From Chondrus crispus (taxonomy: Eukaryota > Rhodophyta > Florideophyceae > Gigartinales > Gigartinaceae), in NCBI RefSeq assembly GCF_000350225.1, contig NW_005179060.1:22384-86383 (forward strand): DNA of 64,000 nt. The letters are read 5' to 3'. Below are positions 10,073 through 19,390 of this stretch, one piece after another; position 1 is the stretch's first letter, and every line of letters starts with the position of its first letter. The position numbers and the translations under genes are program-made. The notes below the pieces were generated by a model. That model had not been told where the DNA came from. It was given only the letters and a program-made list of their open reading frames with translations, and ran no database searches.

Positions 10073-12528
10073 CTACGCGTCCTCCCCGGCTTCCCCCGTC
10101 AGCAGCAAGTCCTCGCGGGTTTCATCCGCGGCTCGTGACACGGGGTCCTCGGTGTGGTCGAGGTGCGGTTCCTCGACCACGTTGACGCCCGCGGGGGCCG
10201 TTTGACGCTGGTTTCGCCAAGCGGACGGCCCCTGGCGGTTGAACGGGGATCCCGGGCGGAGGCCTTGCCGGATGCGCAGCTTCTGGTAGTTGGCCTCTCG
10301 TGCCTCCAGAAGCTTGGCCCGCAGGCCCGCATCGGCGACGACGGGGCACCCCTCTTGTCGGTGCGTGGTGTCCAGGCAGAACCGGCACGGTGGCGGTCCG
10401 GGAAATCTCCCGCCGGAGAACCGGACGCGTGGATCCTGCCCTTGCCTCCCGTACGGTCCTGTGCGCACGTCGCCAGGGTTGGCGGGCGGAACCGGGGCGC
10501 CCGCCGTCGAAGCTGCCGGCGACGGATGGTAACTCGTCGGTGGCGAGCTCATCGAGGTCGGCGTGGCGGTTTGGTCCGTCACGGCCAGGATTGCTTCTTC
10601 AGCAAATCCCCCAGCCGTCGGGATGTCGGATGCCGACTCAACCGACAGCACGGGCCTCGTCCTTGCGGTGCGGTCAGATCTTCTAGCCGCCCTGGGCGGT
10701 TCTCGGTGCGCCATGGCGGACATCCCCTGTCGACGGGAAGCCCGATTGGTTTCCCCGATCGCTTGCGCATAGCGAGCGACGGATTGGTAATCCACATCCG
10801 GGTGCGTAGCGAGGTAATTGCGGACCTGCGCGCACGTGGCGGGAAGTAACCCCTCGACGAATAGGGACTTCAACCGCCGGTCGGAGAATACCGTACCGCA
10901 TCGGAGGGCCTTGTCCCAGAGGTGGTTACTGTAGACCTCCTCCGTCATGTTCGAACTTTGACGGAAGGAGGTCACGTCACCAACAGCTTCGGAAATTACC
11001 TCATCGGTCGCATAGGTACGCAACAAAAAGTTGACGACCTGCGGGTACGTCCTGAGCAGTTCGCGCCGCTCCACGTCAACTGCCATGGTATTTCCATTGA
11101 GACGGGACTGGAGTAGGGCGTGAGCCTGACCGGTGAGGTAGAACTGGAAGCACTACACGGCGGCTCCCTCGGTGATCCCGTTGTGGTCGCACGCCATCTT
11201 GAGGCGTGCGAGGAATCCCAATACCGCAATCGGATCTTGACCGCTGAACGTGTGGGACCTCATCTGCACGTCCAGTTTTTTCCGGTAACGGTTAATGTGC
11301 CGCGCCGCGCTACTGTGGAGTCGTAGCGCGAGCTACGCCGTTCCAGGCGGTAGGTCTTGTAGTTGACGGCCTTGGTAAACAGGTCATTGAGGGGCCTGAT
11401 TACCGTGGGCCGTCGCTCGTCGCTCGTCGGGGCAGCCCGGCGGCGTCTGCTCGAGCGACGAAGCCCCTCATCCGACTCGGTGTGGTAGTCTTCCGAGTCG
11501 GACGGGTCGTTCCGATGCTGGTCTCGGCTTCTATCGCGGAGTGCCCTGTGGCCCCGCCTGCGAGAGTCTTCCTAACCGGATGGGTCATCATCGGAGGGGT
11601 ATCCTCCCCCTCCGGCATCGCGGTATCGCCCGTGGCGTGCCTCGCAGTTATCGCGGTATCGCCAGCGGCGTTCCTCGCGGTCTTCATCCGTCCTGTGACG
11701 GGGGTCTTCTGCCTCGGAATACCGGGTGTATTCCGCTTCGGTCCTGTGCGTGCCGGGTGCACGTCTTCTGCTAAACCGGTACGGGTCCCGATTCTCTGTC
11801 TCGGGGAGCCCCAGGCGGTTGTCTGTCCCGCGGGGGCCACCCGTACCGGCGAGTATGGGGAGGACATTTTCTGTGGTCCTCCCTGTAGCACCGTGAACGG
11901 TTGGGAGATAGATGGCTCTGCCCTCCGGGTGAGGGTCCATCCTATCAATCCCGGGTACGGCGCCGATCGGATCAGCGATATTAAAGCTTGAGCCCGGAAC
12001 GGTTTCACGGCGCGGCGCCGGCGGCGGTACCGCGCCTCCCGTTTCGGTGAATGTCGTGGCCAGACGGATGGCCACGGCGGAGCTAATAGCTCCCTTTAGA
12101 GCCAATGCGGTCGGAGATTCGTCCCCCTCCGCGGCGAGCGCTGCCACCACCTCGTCGCGTACGAGGGGGGCGATCTTCTCGTCCAGCAGGGCGCGGAGCG
12201 CGGTGTCCGCATGCTCCGCCACCAGTCTTGGTGCCGTTCGGTCGAGGCAAACCTGGACGACCTGAGGTAGTTCCTCAGCGAGGAAATCCTCCATCCAGGT
12301 TTGTAGTCGCGGGAGTAACGCATCGTACAGTACTTGTACGCGGTTCCCCCCACCAGCCGGTAGCCCGGCGGTGGTGTCCGAAACGGAAGGGGTCTTCTGG
12401 CCCCTGGTAGACGGCGGGCGTAGCAGGGCTTCCGGATTGTCGATCCGGGGGCGCTGTGCGCCTCTGCCACTGCGGGTACTTGCTCGCCTGGAGGCGGTAT
12501 CTTCTCCGGCGGAATCCGCACGGTTCAT
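10073..12528 (-). pseudogene. GypA gag region (fossil)
   Basis: The minus-strand coding region upstream of pol matches the GypB gag region. It has a basic, disordered N-terminal part, a capsid-like alpha-helical part (FRQSSNMTEEVYSNHLWDKAL) and a CCHC knuckle (CRFCLDTTHRQEGCP). Gag would form the cytoplasmic particle and bind element RNA. It is broken about two or three times. Nothing suggests an envelope gene anywhere in the element. Confidence 0.85.
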
Positions 12529-12638
12529 CGTCGATGATCACTGGCGACCGACGCGGTGATTTTCGACCTCTTTCAATCCGATCGGTAGTTGCTCGCGCTG
12601 GCGATCCAGTGCGGGCTCAACCTCTGTAGTTATACCCC

Positions 12639-12652
12639 CCACAAGAGTACCA
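12639..12652 (-). other. GypA primer-binding site
   Basis: TGGTACTCTTGTGG starts 3 bases inside the 5' LTR on the element strand. GypB has the identical 14 bases at the identical spacing (49484-49497). The TGG matches the CCA end of a tRNA, but the rest differs from the usual initiator-Met type site (TGGTATCAGAGC). I cannot name the primer tRNA. Confidence 0.7.
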
Positions 12653-12655
12653 AAA

Positions 12656-13248
12656 TGTGGTATAACTACCTTCGTCCCGACCACTCGGAACGAGGGGGGT
12701 TAGAGGTAAGGGAGCGCGCGCCACTGGGTAACCCACGCGAGCGCAAACCGTACGGAAGGACTCGAAAAGAGGGAAGGCTCATGTGGCCGGTGACGCGCAG
12801 CCGGTCGGTGGTGTTAGATCCGGACGGCCGGTCACGGGTTAGAAGCCTGAGACTTAGAGGTAAAACCGGACGGAGTTAGCAAAAAGCCGTAAAGGGAAGG
12901 GAGGCGAGTCTGCCCCCGTTTACTGGAACGGGGCAGGTGCCCCTGGTCTTAACCCCTAAGTGGGACGCCAGGACACCTGTCCCGCTACAGTAGCTGTTAC
13001 ATACTGTATACCAGCTACTGTACTAAATTGGCTAATTTGTGCCATTAACCTCTAATTGCTAATTACTTACCGGATGGGTCGCACACGTGTGCCCGTGGCC
13101 ACGACTGGCGCCAACGGTTGTGCCACGTGTACGCCGTGGAGGTACTACTGTGCTCGCAGAGGGCGCGTGCACGATTACTACAGTAGTAACCGCCCGTCTC
13201 GGCGGTTCTCATCTCCCACCGGGGGTCGCGGTGTGGAGTTGTACCACA
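12656..13248 (-). repeat. GypA 5' LTR
   Basis: This is the upstream LTR in element orientation, about 98% identical to 2284-2876 by eye. Its outer edge cuts directly into a PIF/Harbinger transposase reading frame at 13249. GypA therefore inserted into, or recombined within, that older DNA transposon. Confidence 0.93.
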
Positions 13249-14073
13249 ACCACGTCCGACCTTTACAATGACCAGGGCTTCCCGGAGTGCCTTGGGGCTG
13301 TGGATTGCATGCACCTCTACTGGAAAAACTGCCCAAGGGCCTTCAAGGGTCAGTATGATAACCCGAAAGATGGACATTTGGCTACAATAAGCTGCGAAGC
13401 AGTTGCCGACTCACAGTTGTATTGTTGGCACTGGTTCGCTGGGCGTTGTGGGACAAATAATGACATAACCGTTGTCGACAACAGCCCTCTTTTCATTGAT
13501 ATACTCACCGATAACAGAAGAATCACACTCCCGGAAGGATTTGAGAGAAATGGCGTCACACGGCATTGGCCGCTGTACTACTTGGCGGATGGAATCTACC
13601 CGGAGTGGTCGATTTTTGTTAAACCGCTTTCGGCCCCAGTCAACGATCGAGAAAGATATTTCGCAGAACGCCAGATGAGTGTTCGAAAGGATGTTGAACG
13701 GAATTTGGGTGTCCTTCAACGTCGCTTTAAGATTTTGCGCCATGAGTCCTTCGAGTGGTCTGACTCTATCCTGATACTCATAAACCAGGTCTGCGTAATC
13801 CTACATAACATGATTGTAGATATGCATAAGAGCGGAGAGTGTATGGACGAGGTAGATGAACACGGGATTAGCGTGAACGTAGTTACTGAGTTCGACTTAA
13901 TTGCGGACGAGACAGTACCCGGCGCCAACGCGTCAAGTACTGAAGCGACGCAGTCTTCAGCTGGTCTTAGCGTGCTACTTGACAGAAACGATCTCGTTCG
14001 AAACCCTCTACTGCATCGAGAACTATGGGAGCAGCTATCTTACCATTTATGGTCAAATCGTAGAGAACAGTAA
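13249..14073 (+). pseudogene. PIF/Harbinger transposase, 5'-truncated
   Basis: The open frame encodes about 274 residues of a HARBI1/DDE_Tnp_4-type nuclease. It has GFPECLGAVDCMHLYWKNCP around the first catalytic Asp, a second acidic block with YYLADGIYPEW, and a third with DVERNLGVLQRRFKIL. It ends at a normal TAA. The N-terminal part, including any helix-turn-helix, is missing because the GypA LTR adjoins at 13248. The ATG used by a naive ORF caller lies in the LTR and is not the native start. The Myb-like partner gene lies convergently downstream (14199-15947), the two-gene layout typical of PIF/Harbinger transposons, whose transposase needs a Myb/SANT-like protein to bind DNA. I did not find terminal repeats. 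Confidence 0.9.
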
Positions 14074-14377
14074 ATAAATGCACTTTACTATACGTTTAAC
14101 ATTCCCACCCCCCCTCAAACATGTCTAAAACGACGCAGAGAGCTCTGCAAGCCTCCGGCGTATTTTTCACTCCGCGCCACTAGCGGGTTCCCAACATTCT
14201 ACTTGCTTATCGATGAACCAGGACGCTCCTCTCCCACAGAAACTTCCACTTCTTCGTCTGTCCCTTCCAGCCTCCCTGACGGGTCAGGACTCTGAAATGA
14301 CGAGTCGTTTGGGATTTCCCCAAAGTAGTCCTCCATGACTTCCACAGATGGCATGCTGCCACTGCTTGTAGTGCACT

Positions 14378-15110
14378 AACATGCCTCCCTCAATAGCGAG
14401 GCACACGCCAGTTATCCCACGTGTACACGTGTATTTCTCCCTCAGGCACGGCCTGGTGTAAGCTCTGTCGAAGTACTGACAGCTCATCACTCACGTGTAA
14501 ACGTGTATTATCACCACGTATATTCGTGTATTATCACCACGTGTATTCGTGTATGATCACCACGTGTATTCGTGTATCATAACCCGGTACCAGGGGTATT
14601 GCGTACAGTACAGCATATAAACTGGTACGCCGATATTATTACCGTATTTTAAGCTATTATTATTACGGCGTCGACGACCATATAGTCGACGCTCCACCCT
14701 CAGTAAACAGGCACGAAGCCTGGGGTTCTTTCTCATGTTTCTGGATTCTCGGTAGTAGCCTCGCGCCGGTCTTCGCGCACCCTGTGCGACACCACGCGAG
14801 CCCATCTATTCCCTTGAATCCCCACTCCTTTCTACCGCGCGCTGCTGCCGAGGATACCACCGCCCTTACGCGCGTCCGTTGCCACTCCGCTCCCCTACTA
14901 CGCTCGCTTCGCTCTGTGTTTGTCTGTTCCTACCCGAGTCTACCTCCGCGCACGCGCGTCCTGCCCCCGGTGCCGGTTATCACAGGGTGGTCTCCCGTTC
15001 CCCACTCCCCCGCGTCCCGAACACGCGTGCTCTGCCTGAGGCTGCCACACGTGGCCTCAGTGCACGACACTGCTCTCCAACGTGGGTTGCGCCGTGGGTT
15101 GTGACGGTGC
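14378..15110. mobile_element. LTR-like insert with 6-bp flanking duplication (fossil)
   Basis: A 733-bp non-coding insert lies inside the Myb-like gene, flanked by TGCACT at 14372-14377 and 15111-15116. It has the layout of the LTRs in this window: CACGTG-type palindromes, an AT-rich stretch with a TATA-like motif (GCATATAAAC near 14612), then a C-rich transcript-like part. It is probably a solo LTR or a small non-autonomous element. The ends are not a clean TG...CA pair, so the class is tentative. Confidence 0.55.
14492..14580. repeat. 23-bp tandem repeat of CACGTG-type motifs
   Basis: Four head-to-tail units of about 23 bp, each based on CACGTGTATTCGTGTATxATCAC, sit in the upstream part of the LTR-like insert. 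Such E/G-box arrays resemble the CACGTGTA palindromes in the GypB LTRs and may be enhancer modules. Confidence 0.8.
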
Positions 15111-15947
15111 TGCACTGGAGTGTAAATAGGATGCCTTTGATCTCAACGTTTGTAGTTCAGCATTCATGACGGACTGTGGTAGACCCATGCGACGAAGAAT
15201 CTCAAATTCAAGCATGATCGAAGGTGCGTCACTTTTTGCTCGCGAAGATGCTCGCAAAGCTTGAGACATGTTATCTACACTTTTTGCCACCTTCGAAGAG
15301 CCCACGGCGGCTCTGTCTTCCCCTTTCCGCTTTTTCGACCCTGGTGAACGACTTAACGACGGCCTTTCGATGCCTATGTTACCCCCAACTTCCGATTAGT
15401 TGCTATCTTGTACCGTTTTAGGCTTATAGCCTGCAGCATGTCTGCTGTATCCCCCAACGCAGGCCGAAAACTTAGGACACTTTGCAAGGAAGCGTACAGC
15501 CTCCATAAACTTGGTGGGGGGTGGCGTACGCAACACGCCACGCTCTATATGTTTGTTTTGCTGGCGGTAGAGGCACATGATGCGCTCGAGTGCCTCCTCC
15601 TCGGTTTCTGCGGACGGCGGACAAGACCTATACTGCTTGTCAGCTGACAGATAGTTCTGTGTGACGCGGCTTACGGTCTTCCAGCGACACTCGAGAGCGA
15701 AAGCGGGCCTCTCGCGACACGCTTCTCGTTGATGCACAAAACGGGCGTGTACAGCCTGCCAGAACAAATGGGACTTCAAGTCTGCTGTGGACGTGGAGGC
15801 GGAAACCCAGGCACGAGCCAACGCTGCATCTTCCTCCGGGGTGAAACTGGGACCTCTGGGCCCCCTGCTCTGGGTTGATGTGGACGCCATTTTTGAATGG
15901 AAAGGAGGAGGGATGAAGGGTCGGTAGGAAGGAATGGCATATGGCAT

Positions 15948-16454
15948 CGAAAACTACGTAGCGATATACCGTCATGGGCTACTCATTTTTTGCCAGGAAC
16001 CTGTTCTGCCTTCTTGCCGACTTGTAATCTTCTAATTCGATTGATCGATTTGTTCCCGGCACATACTTCGGAACAAAATCTGATGCGGACGTTCCGAGAT
16101 TTGTGCACAAGAACAAATTTGACTTTTATCTTTCCCATAATAGGGCTGCCAAATTTCAGGGACAAAACAAATCTGTTCTTTTGTTCCCATAATAGGGTTG
16201 CTCTTATAGATATACAGCATCGCAAGGACATAAATATTTTCAAAAAATGAAGAAAACCCAAAAAGTGCTTTCTGGCATTAGTCTGTTGCTGAAGAGAAAT
16301 TGGGCCCAGCTCTTCTGAAACACAAATTTTTTAAGAGGTAATGTTGCGTTTATGCCACCACAATGCACCTGATCGCCCCCCTCAACGCAAAATCTCCCAA
16401 TCTCGAGGACAAGGGCTTTGGGTCGCCTTCTTAACATCACAGTCAAGGTAGAAT
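15948..16454. other. No gene recognised; short duplicated motif
   Basis: The stretch is AT-richer and non-coding. It contains TTCCCATAATAGGG twice (about 16132 and 16185) and related AACAAAT patches, which might be subterminal repeats of the adjacent Harbinger element. I see no convincing terminal inverted repeat partner on the other side. Confidence 0.4.
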
Positions 16455-17400
16455 CATGGTAATTCATTGTGGCTTCTTACTTTTATCAATAGAATCTCTA
16501 AACATGCATTCCTCCGTCTGTTCGTGGTCATTATGGGCACGGCAGAAGCGAATTGTGTAATAGGGAGGCAGTCTTGAAGGCTTTGTGACACACTCATCCT
16601 TTGCTTCTGACTCTGGAGACAAGTTACTTGTGGGCATTCCTTCTCACGTCTCTCCATCGCGATGGTCTAATCCTTCTGCACGATGGCCTGATCCTTCTCA
16701 CGTCTCTCCTTCGAGATACCACGATCCTTCGTCTGCCGTTTACCAATAACGACGGCGTGATGAAATGGAGCCCCAGATGTTGGAGGTTGCAAAATGTCCT
16801 TGGCGAACGGTGGATCGCAGTCGAGAAAGCGGCTCCTAACGCGGTCAGTATCAGCGTATATTTTCTCGTGCGAATAATAGTCGCGCCTTCTTTTCGAGCG
16901 AGCTGCCGTCTGAACTCCGATGCAACCTTGAGGGTGACTTTTTGTCCGCTTGCAATCCACAATGATTTAAACGTCTATGTCAGTTGTGCAATACTCCATT
17001 GACTTGATGCAAAGGTCTTTCATACTGTTACTCGGACTGGTGACCTCCACGACCATGGCCGGCGGTGGACGGCCTCTGGAAAAGGTCATCTTCTTAGCAT
17101 TTGGCGACTGGGCCGATCCACTTGCAGTTGGTTCCTAGGTACCCATGGTAACTTCGGGAATACGAACTTGAAGGGAGGAGCAAATTTGAACTTTTACCTC
17201 GCCATTGACTCGCATGTTGTTTTGCCCCATCGCCACTCCCAAACGGGCTTGCAGATATTCGACTATCTCACAATGCTGTTTGTCCGCCATTCTTGGACGG
17301 AATCGAAGAAGGACTTCAACGTACTCATAGCGATTCCCGGCTTTGATGGAGAGATCCCCGTATTCGTGTAGAGAGACGTGAGAAGTATCTGGCCATCTTG
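16455..17400 (-). pseudogene. Unrecognised coding remnant with REKDQAI repeats
   Basis: Minus-strand fragments read as a coherent protein in pieces. One piece is HEYGDLSIKAGNRYEYVEVLL and runs on to a VQIC...VRIPEV block. Another holds FAKDILQPPTSGAPFHHAVV followed by SKERREKDQAIVQKD repeats and a Cys-containing tail. I do not recognise the family. The 11-residue REKDQAI repeat would form a charged coiled coil. The fragments are separated by frame changes, so this is a relic. A second copy of the repeat block lies in inverted orientation at 17398-17610. Confidence 0.4.
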
Positions 17401-17610
17401 CAGATAGATCGGGCCATCGCGAAGGAGAGACATGAGAAGGATCAGGCCATCGTGCAGAACGATCGGGCCATCGCGAGGGAGAGACGTGAGAAGGATCAGG
17501 CCATCGTGCAGAAGGATCAGGCCATCGTGCAGAAGGATCAGGCCATCGCGAAGGAGAGACGTGAGAAGGATCAGGCCATCACGAAGGAGAGACGTGAGAA
17601 GGAATCACCA
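17398..17610 (+). repeat. 33-bp imperfect tandem repeat (REKDQAI), inverted copy
   Basis: About six partial units of a 33-bp repeat encode REKDQAI(V/A/T) blocks on the plus strand. The same unit occurs on the opposite strand at about 16635-16740, so the region forms a large inverted arrangement around 16.65-17.6 kb. It may be a fold-back duplication of the C-terminal repeat region of the remnant gene. Confidence 0.65.
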
Positions 17611-17632
17611 CATTACTCTAATGATTTATAGT

Positions 17633-17667
17633 TCGCACCGGTTCTACCCTTGGTAGAACCGGTGCGA
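17633..17667. repeat. Perfect 16-bp hairpin
   Basis: TCGCACCGGTTCTACC at 17633-17648 pairs perfectly with 17652-17667 across a 3-base loop. It follows the 33-bp repeat array directly. It could be a transcription terminator or a fold-back scar. I see no poly-T tract or other clue to choose. Confidence 0.8.
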
Positions 17668-17679
17668 TTGGGAGTTGGC

Positions 17680-17970
17680 AACGGTTGTGCAGTGTCTGAG
17701 TTTCACAAGAAGCAAACAGCTGCTTCCCATCTACAAAGAGTACCTCGTCACTAGTGCAGTTGTGAGAAGTTCAAACCGTCAATAGTGCAGATCAAAGCAT
17801 CTATTTCTGCAGGCGTATGAGGCCCAAAGAGAAAAGTTCGACAATCAATTGTAAAGGATTTCTTCAAGTAAAATCACGTTGTAAAAGTGATTTGCAAGAT
17901 CCCCTCTCAAGTAGTGCAATATGCCAATAGTGCAGTATTCCACCGGGTGGCACCGTACTGCACTATTGAG
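17680..17970. repeat. TAGTGCA motif cluster with 13-bp inverted repeat
   Basis: TAGTGCA(G/A) or close variants recur at about 17754, 17783, 17912 and 17928. The pair CAATAGTGCAGTA (17925-17937) and its reverse complement (17956-17968) forms a perfect 13-bp stem. Clustered short motifs around an inverted repeat look like the subterminal region of a DNA transposon, but I found no transposase that clearly belongs to it. Confidence 0.5.
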
Positions 17971-18069
17971 CGGTATGGACTGTAATAAACATCCATGCCC
18001 TCAATATCATCGTGAGAGAGCTTCCGAATGCAAGTTTCAGGAAAGATCCATGAAGTATGTATACACAGT

Positions 18070-18608
18070 TATCGTATGCTCAGACATCGCTTGCAGTTTC
18101 TGGTTGGAGCGCGTGGGGTCTGCCGCTTGCGCTTTCAATACGACAGGGAAGAGGGGAGGGCGGTTGGAACAGATGATTCAGCACAGATGCTGGGCGTTGC
18201 TGCCGCTATATTTCTTTACTCGCTACCTCCGCTTAAGAAGCCTCCGCGCATTCCTATTCGCGTTCTATTCGCCCATCGCTCCGCAATTCGGCTGAGCCGA
18301 TATGGGGTTTAACCTTTTTTTGCATTCTCTGCCCCTGCAGGCCCCGCCGCCTTTCCTTCGCCTCCGCCCTTGTGCAATGGCCTTCTCAACCATTCATCAT
18401 GGTCATGCTTGACCCATCGCCGCTTACTCGCCTTTGCATATCCGATTTCCCTCGCCTTCGCATCTCCGCTTTCCCTCGCCTTCGCATATGCGCGGTGACT
18501 GTCGCTGACATCCGCATGGCCGAATCGGTATTGTCAAAAAGACCCTGATATGATGGCTGTTGTTGTTTTCATGCATTTGCTACTGTATTTTGCCCGATGC
18601 ATTCCACA
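18070..18608 (-). repeat. Copia-like element 3' LTR
   Basis: This 539-bp repeat matches 23973-24502 apart from a few substitutions and one 9-base length difference. It contains a C/T-rich run of CTTCGCATxTCCG repeats. In element orientation it starts TGTGGAATGC next to a G-rich priming tract. Confidence 0.85.
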
Positions 18609-18761
18609 CTCCCCCCAGTGGCTCAAGTTCGTTGAGCTACTAGCCTTAGCTATTTCCATTCTGCGCTGTCGTGCGAGTATCCTTGTAGAAGCGATGGATC
18701 CAAGTGTCTGTAGTATAACCTCCCCCTGGGGCTTTTTAGAGTAGATGAACAACGGATCCAA

Positions 18762-19390
18762 TACTGTAGAGCCTCGGGCTCTACAGTACTACCGCGCGTG
18801 GCCACGTGTACCCCTCGGGTACAGGGCGCACGCACACACACGTGTACACGTGTACCGCGCGGGACGGAAGCGCGCGCATACACGTGTACTGTCAGCCACG
18901 ATGGCTGACAGTATTACAGTACGATCCGATCCGTGCTACAGTAGACCACTACAGTACTTCGGTACTGTAGTGATATAGGTTGTTTTGTATATTAAATATG
19001 GAGCGGACCGGCGGCGGTGGAGGAGGACAAGCACGGACTTGTCACCCACCGACCGTCAAGGTCCGACGACCCGCTTATTCTAAGGGAGCGCTCGCTAACT
19101 ACCTTAGAGCGGCACCGAGCGCGGGTTGAGGACGCGCGCGGTACGCCCACGAGTCGGCTCCGCCTGCGCCCGTCGGTACTGGATCGTTACCTAGTACCGC
19201 CCCGGGGCGTCGAGGCGTCGAACCGCTCGCGCGTACCGGCGTCCTCCCCGTTCCCGCTTTACCACGCTACCCGGGCCCGCTGCCCGGTGCCGTTAGCTGG
19301 TGTCCTGCTTCACCCCCGTCTTCCCGATCGGACGGGGTCTCGGTCGAACTGTGCATACACCCCTATCGCTGGGGGTGTTTATGCTACAGT
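18762..19390. mobile_element. Hairpin-rich LTR-like insert in the copia element (fossil)
   Basis: The insert interrupts the 3' coding end of the copia-like element. Its edges are ACTGTAG...CTACAGT, so a TG...CA element would span 18765-19388. It opens with three perfect hairpins: 18762-18788 (12-bp stem), 18887-18913 (12-bp stem) and 18947-18972 (11-bp stem, TTCG loop). CACGTGTA motifs, a TATA-like TGTATATTAAAT near 18985 and a GC-rich leader follow. This is the pattern of the other LTRs here, so it is probably a solo LTR. No exact target duplication was found. Confidence 0.5.

Larger units (their letters stand above)
2284..13248 (-). mobile_element. GypA: Ty3/gypsy chromovirus with antisense ORF (fossil)
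   Basis: An LTR retrotransposon on the minus strand. Its parts in element order are: 5' LTR 12656-13248, primer-binding site 12639-12652, gag region 10073-12528, pol region 6683-10052 ending in a chromodomain, a tandem-repeat spacer 5500-6680, an opposite-strand ORF 3167-5499, a purine-rich tract at 2877-2889 and the 3' LTR 2284-2876. The LTRs begin and end TGTGGTA/TACCACA and are about 98% identical by eye, so the copy is fairly young. It is broken, with about five breaks across gag-pol and about one in the antisense ORF. The flanking 5-mers (ATGTC on the left, ACCAC on the right) do not match, unlike GypB. This suggests rearrangement or inter-element recombination after insertion. GC content is well above the host island. 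Confidence 0.9.
14199..15947 (-). pseudogene. Harbinger-associated Myb/SANT-like protein gene, split by an insert
   Basis: From about 15890 (MASTSTQSRG; a longer start lies at 15947) the minus strand encodes FTPEEDAALARAWVSAS, a SANT-like helix start, then a SLFW/W-containing trihelix fold like the NAM-associated or Myb proteins of PIF/Harbinger elements. A Lys-rich region (GSKKRKGED) and a helical tail (FEILRRMGLPQSVM) follow. One in-frame TAA lies at 15397-15399. A 733-bp insert (14378-15110) interrupts the gene. Beyond it the acidic C-terminus (MEDYFGEIPNDSS...GSSISK) continues to a stop at 14199, in a different phase. The product would bind the transposon ends and recruit the transposase. 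The copy is dead. Confidence 0.75.
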
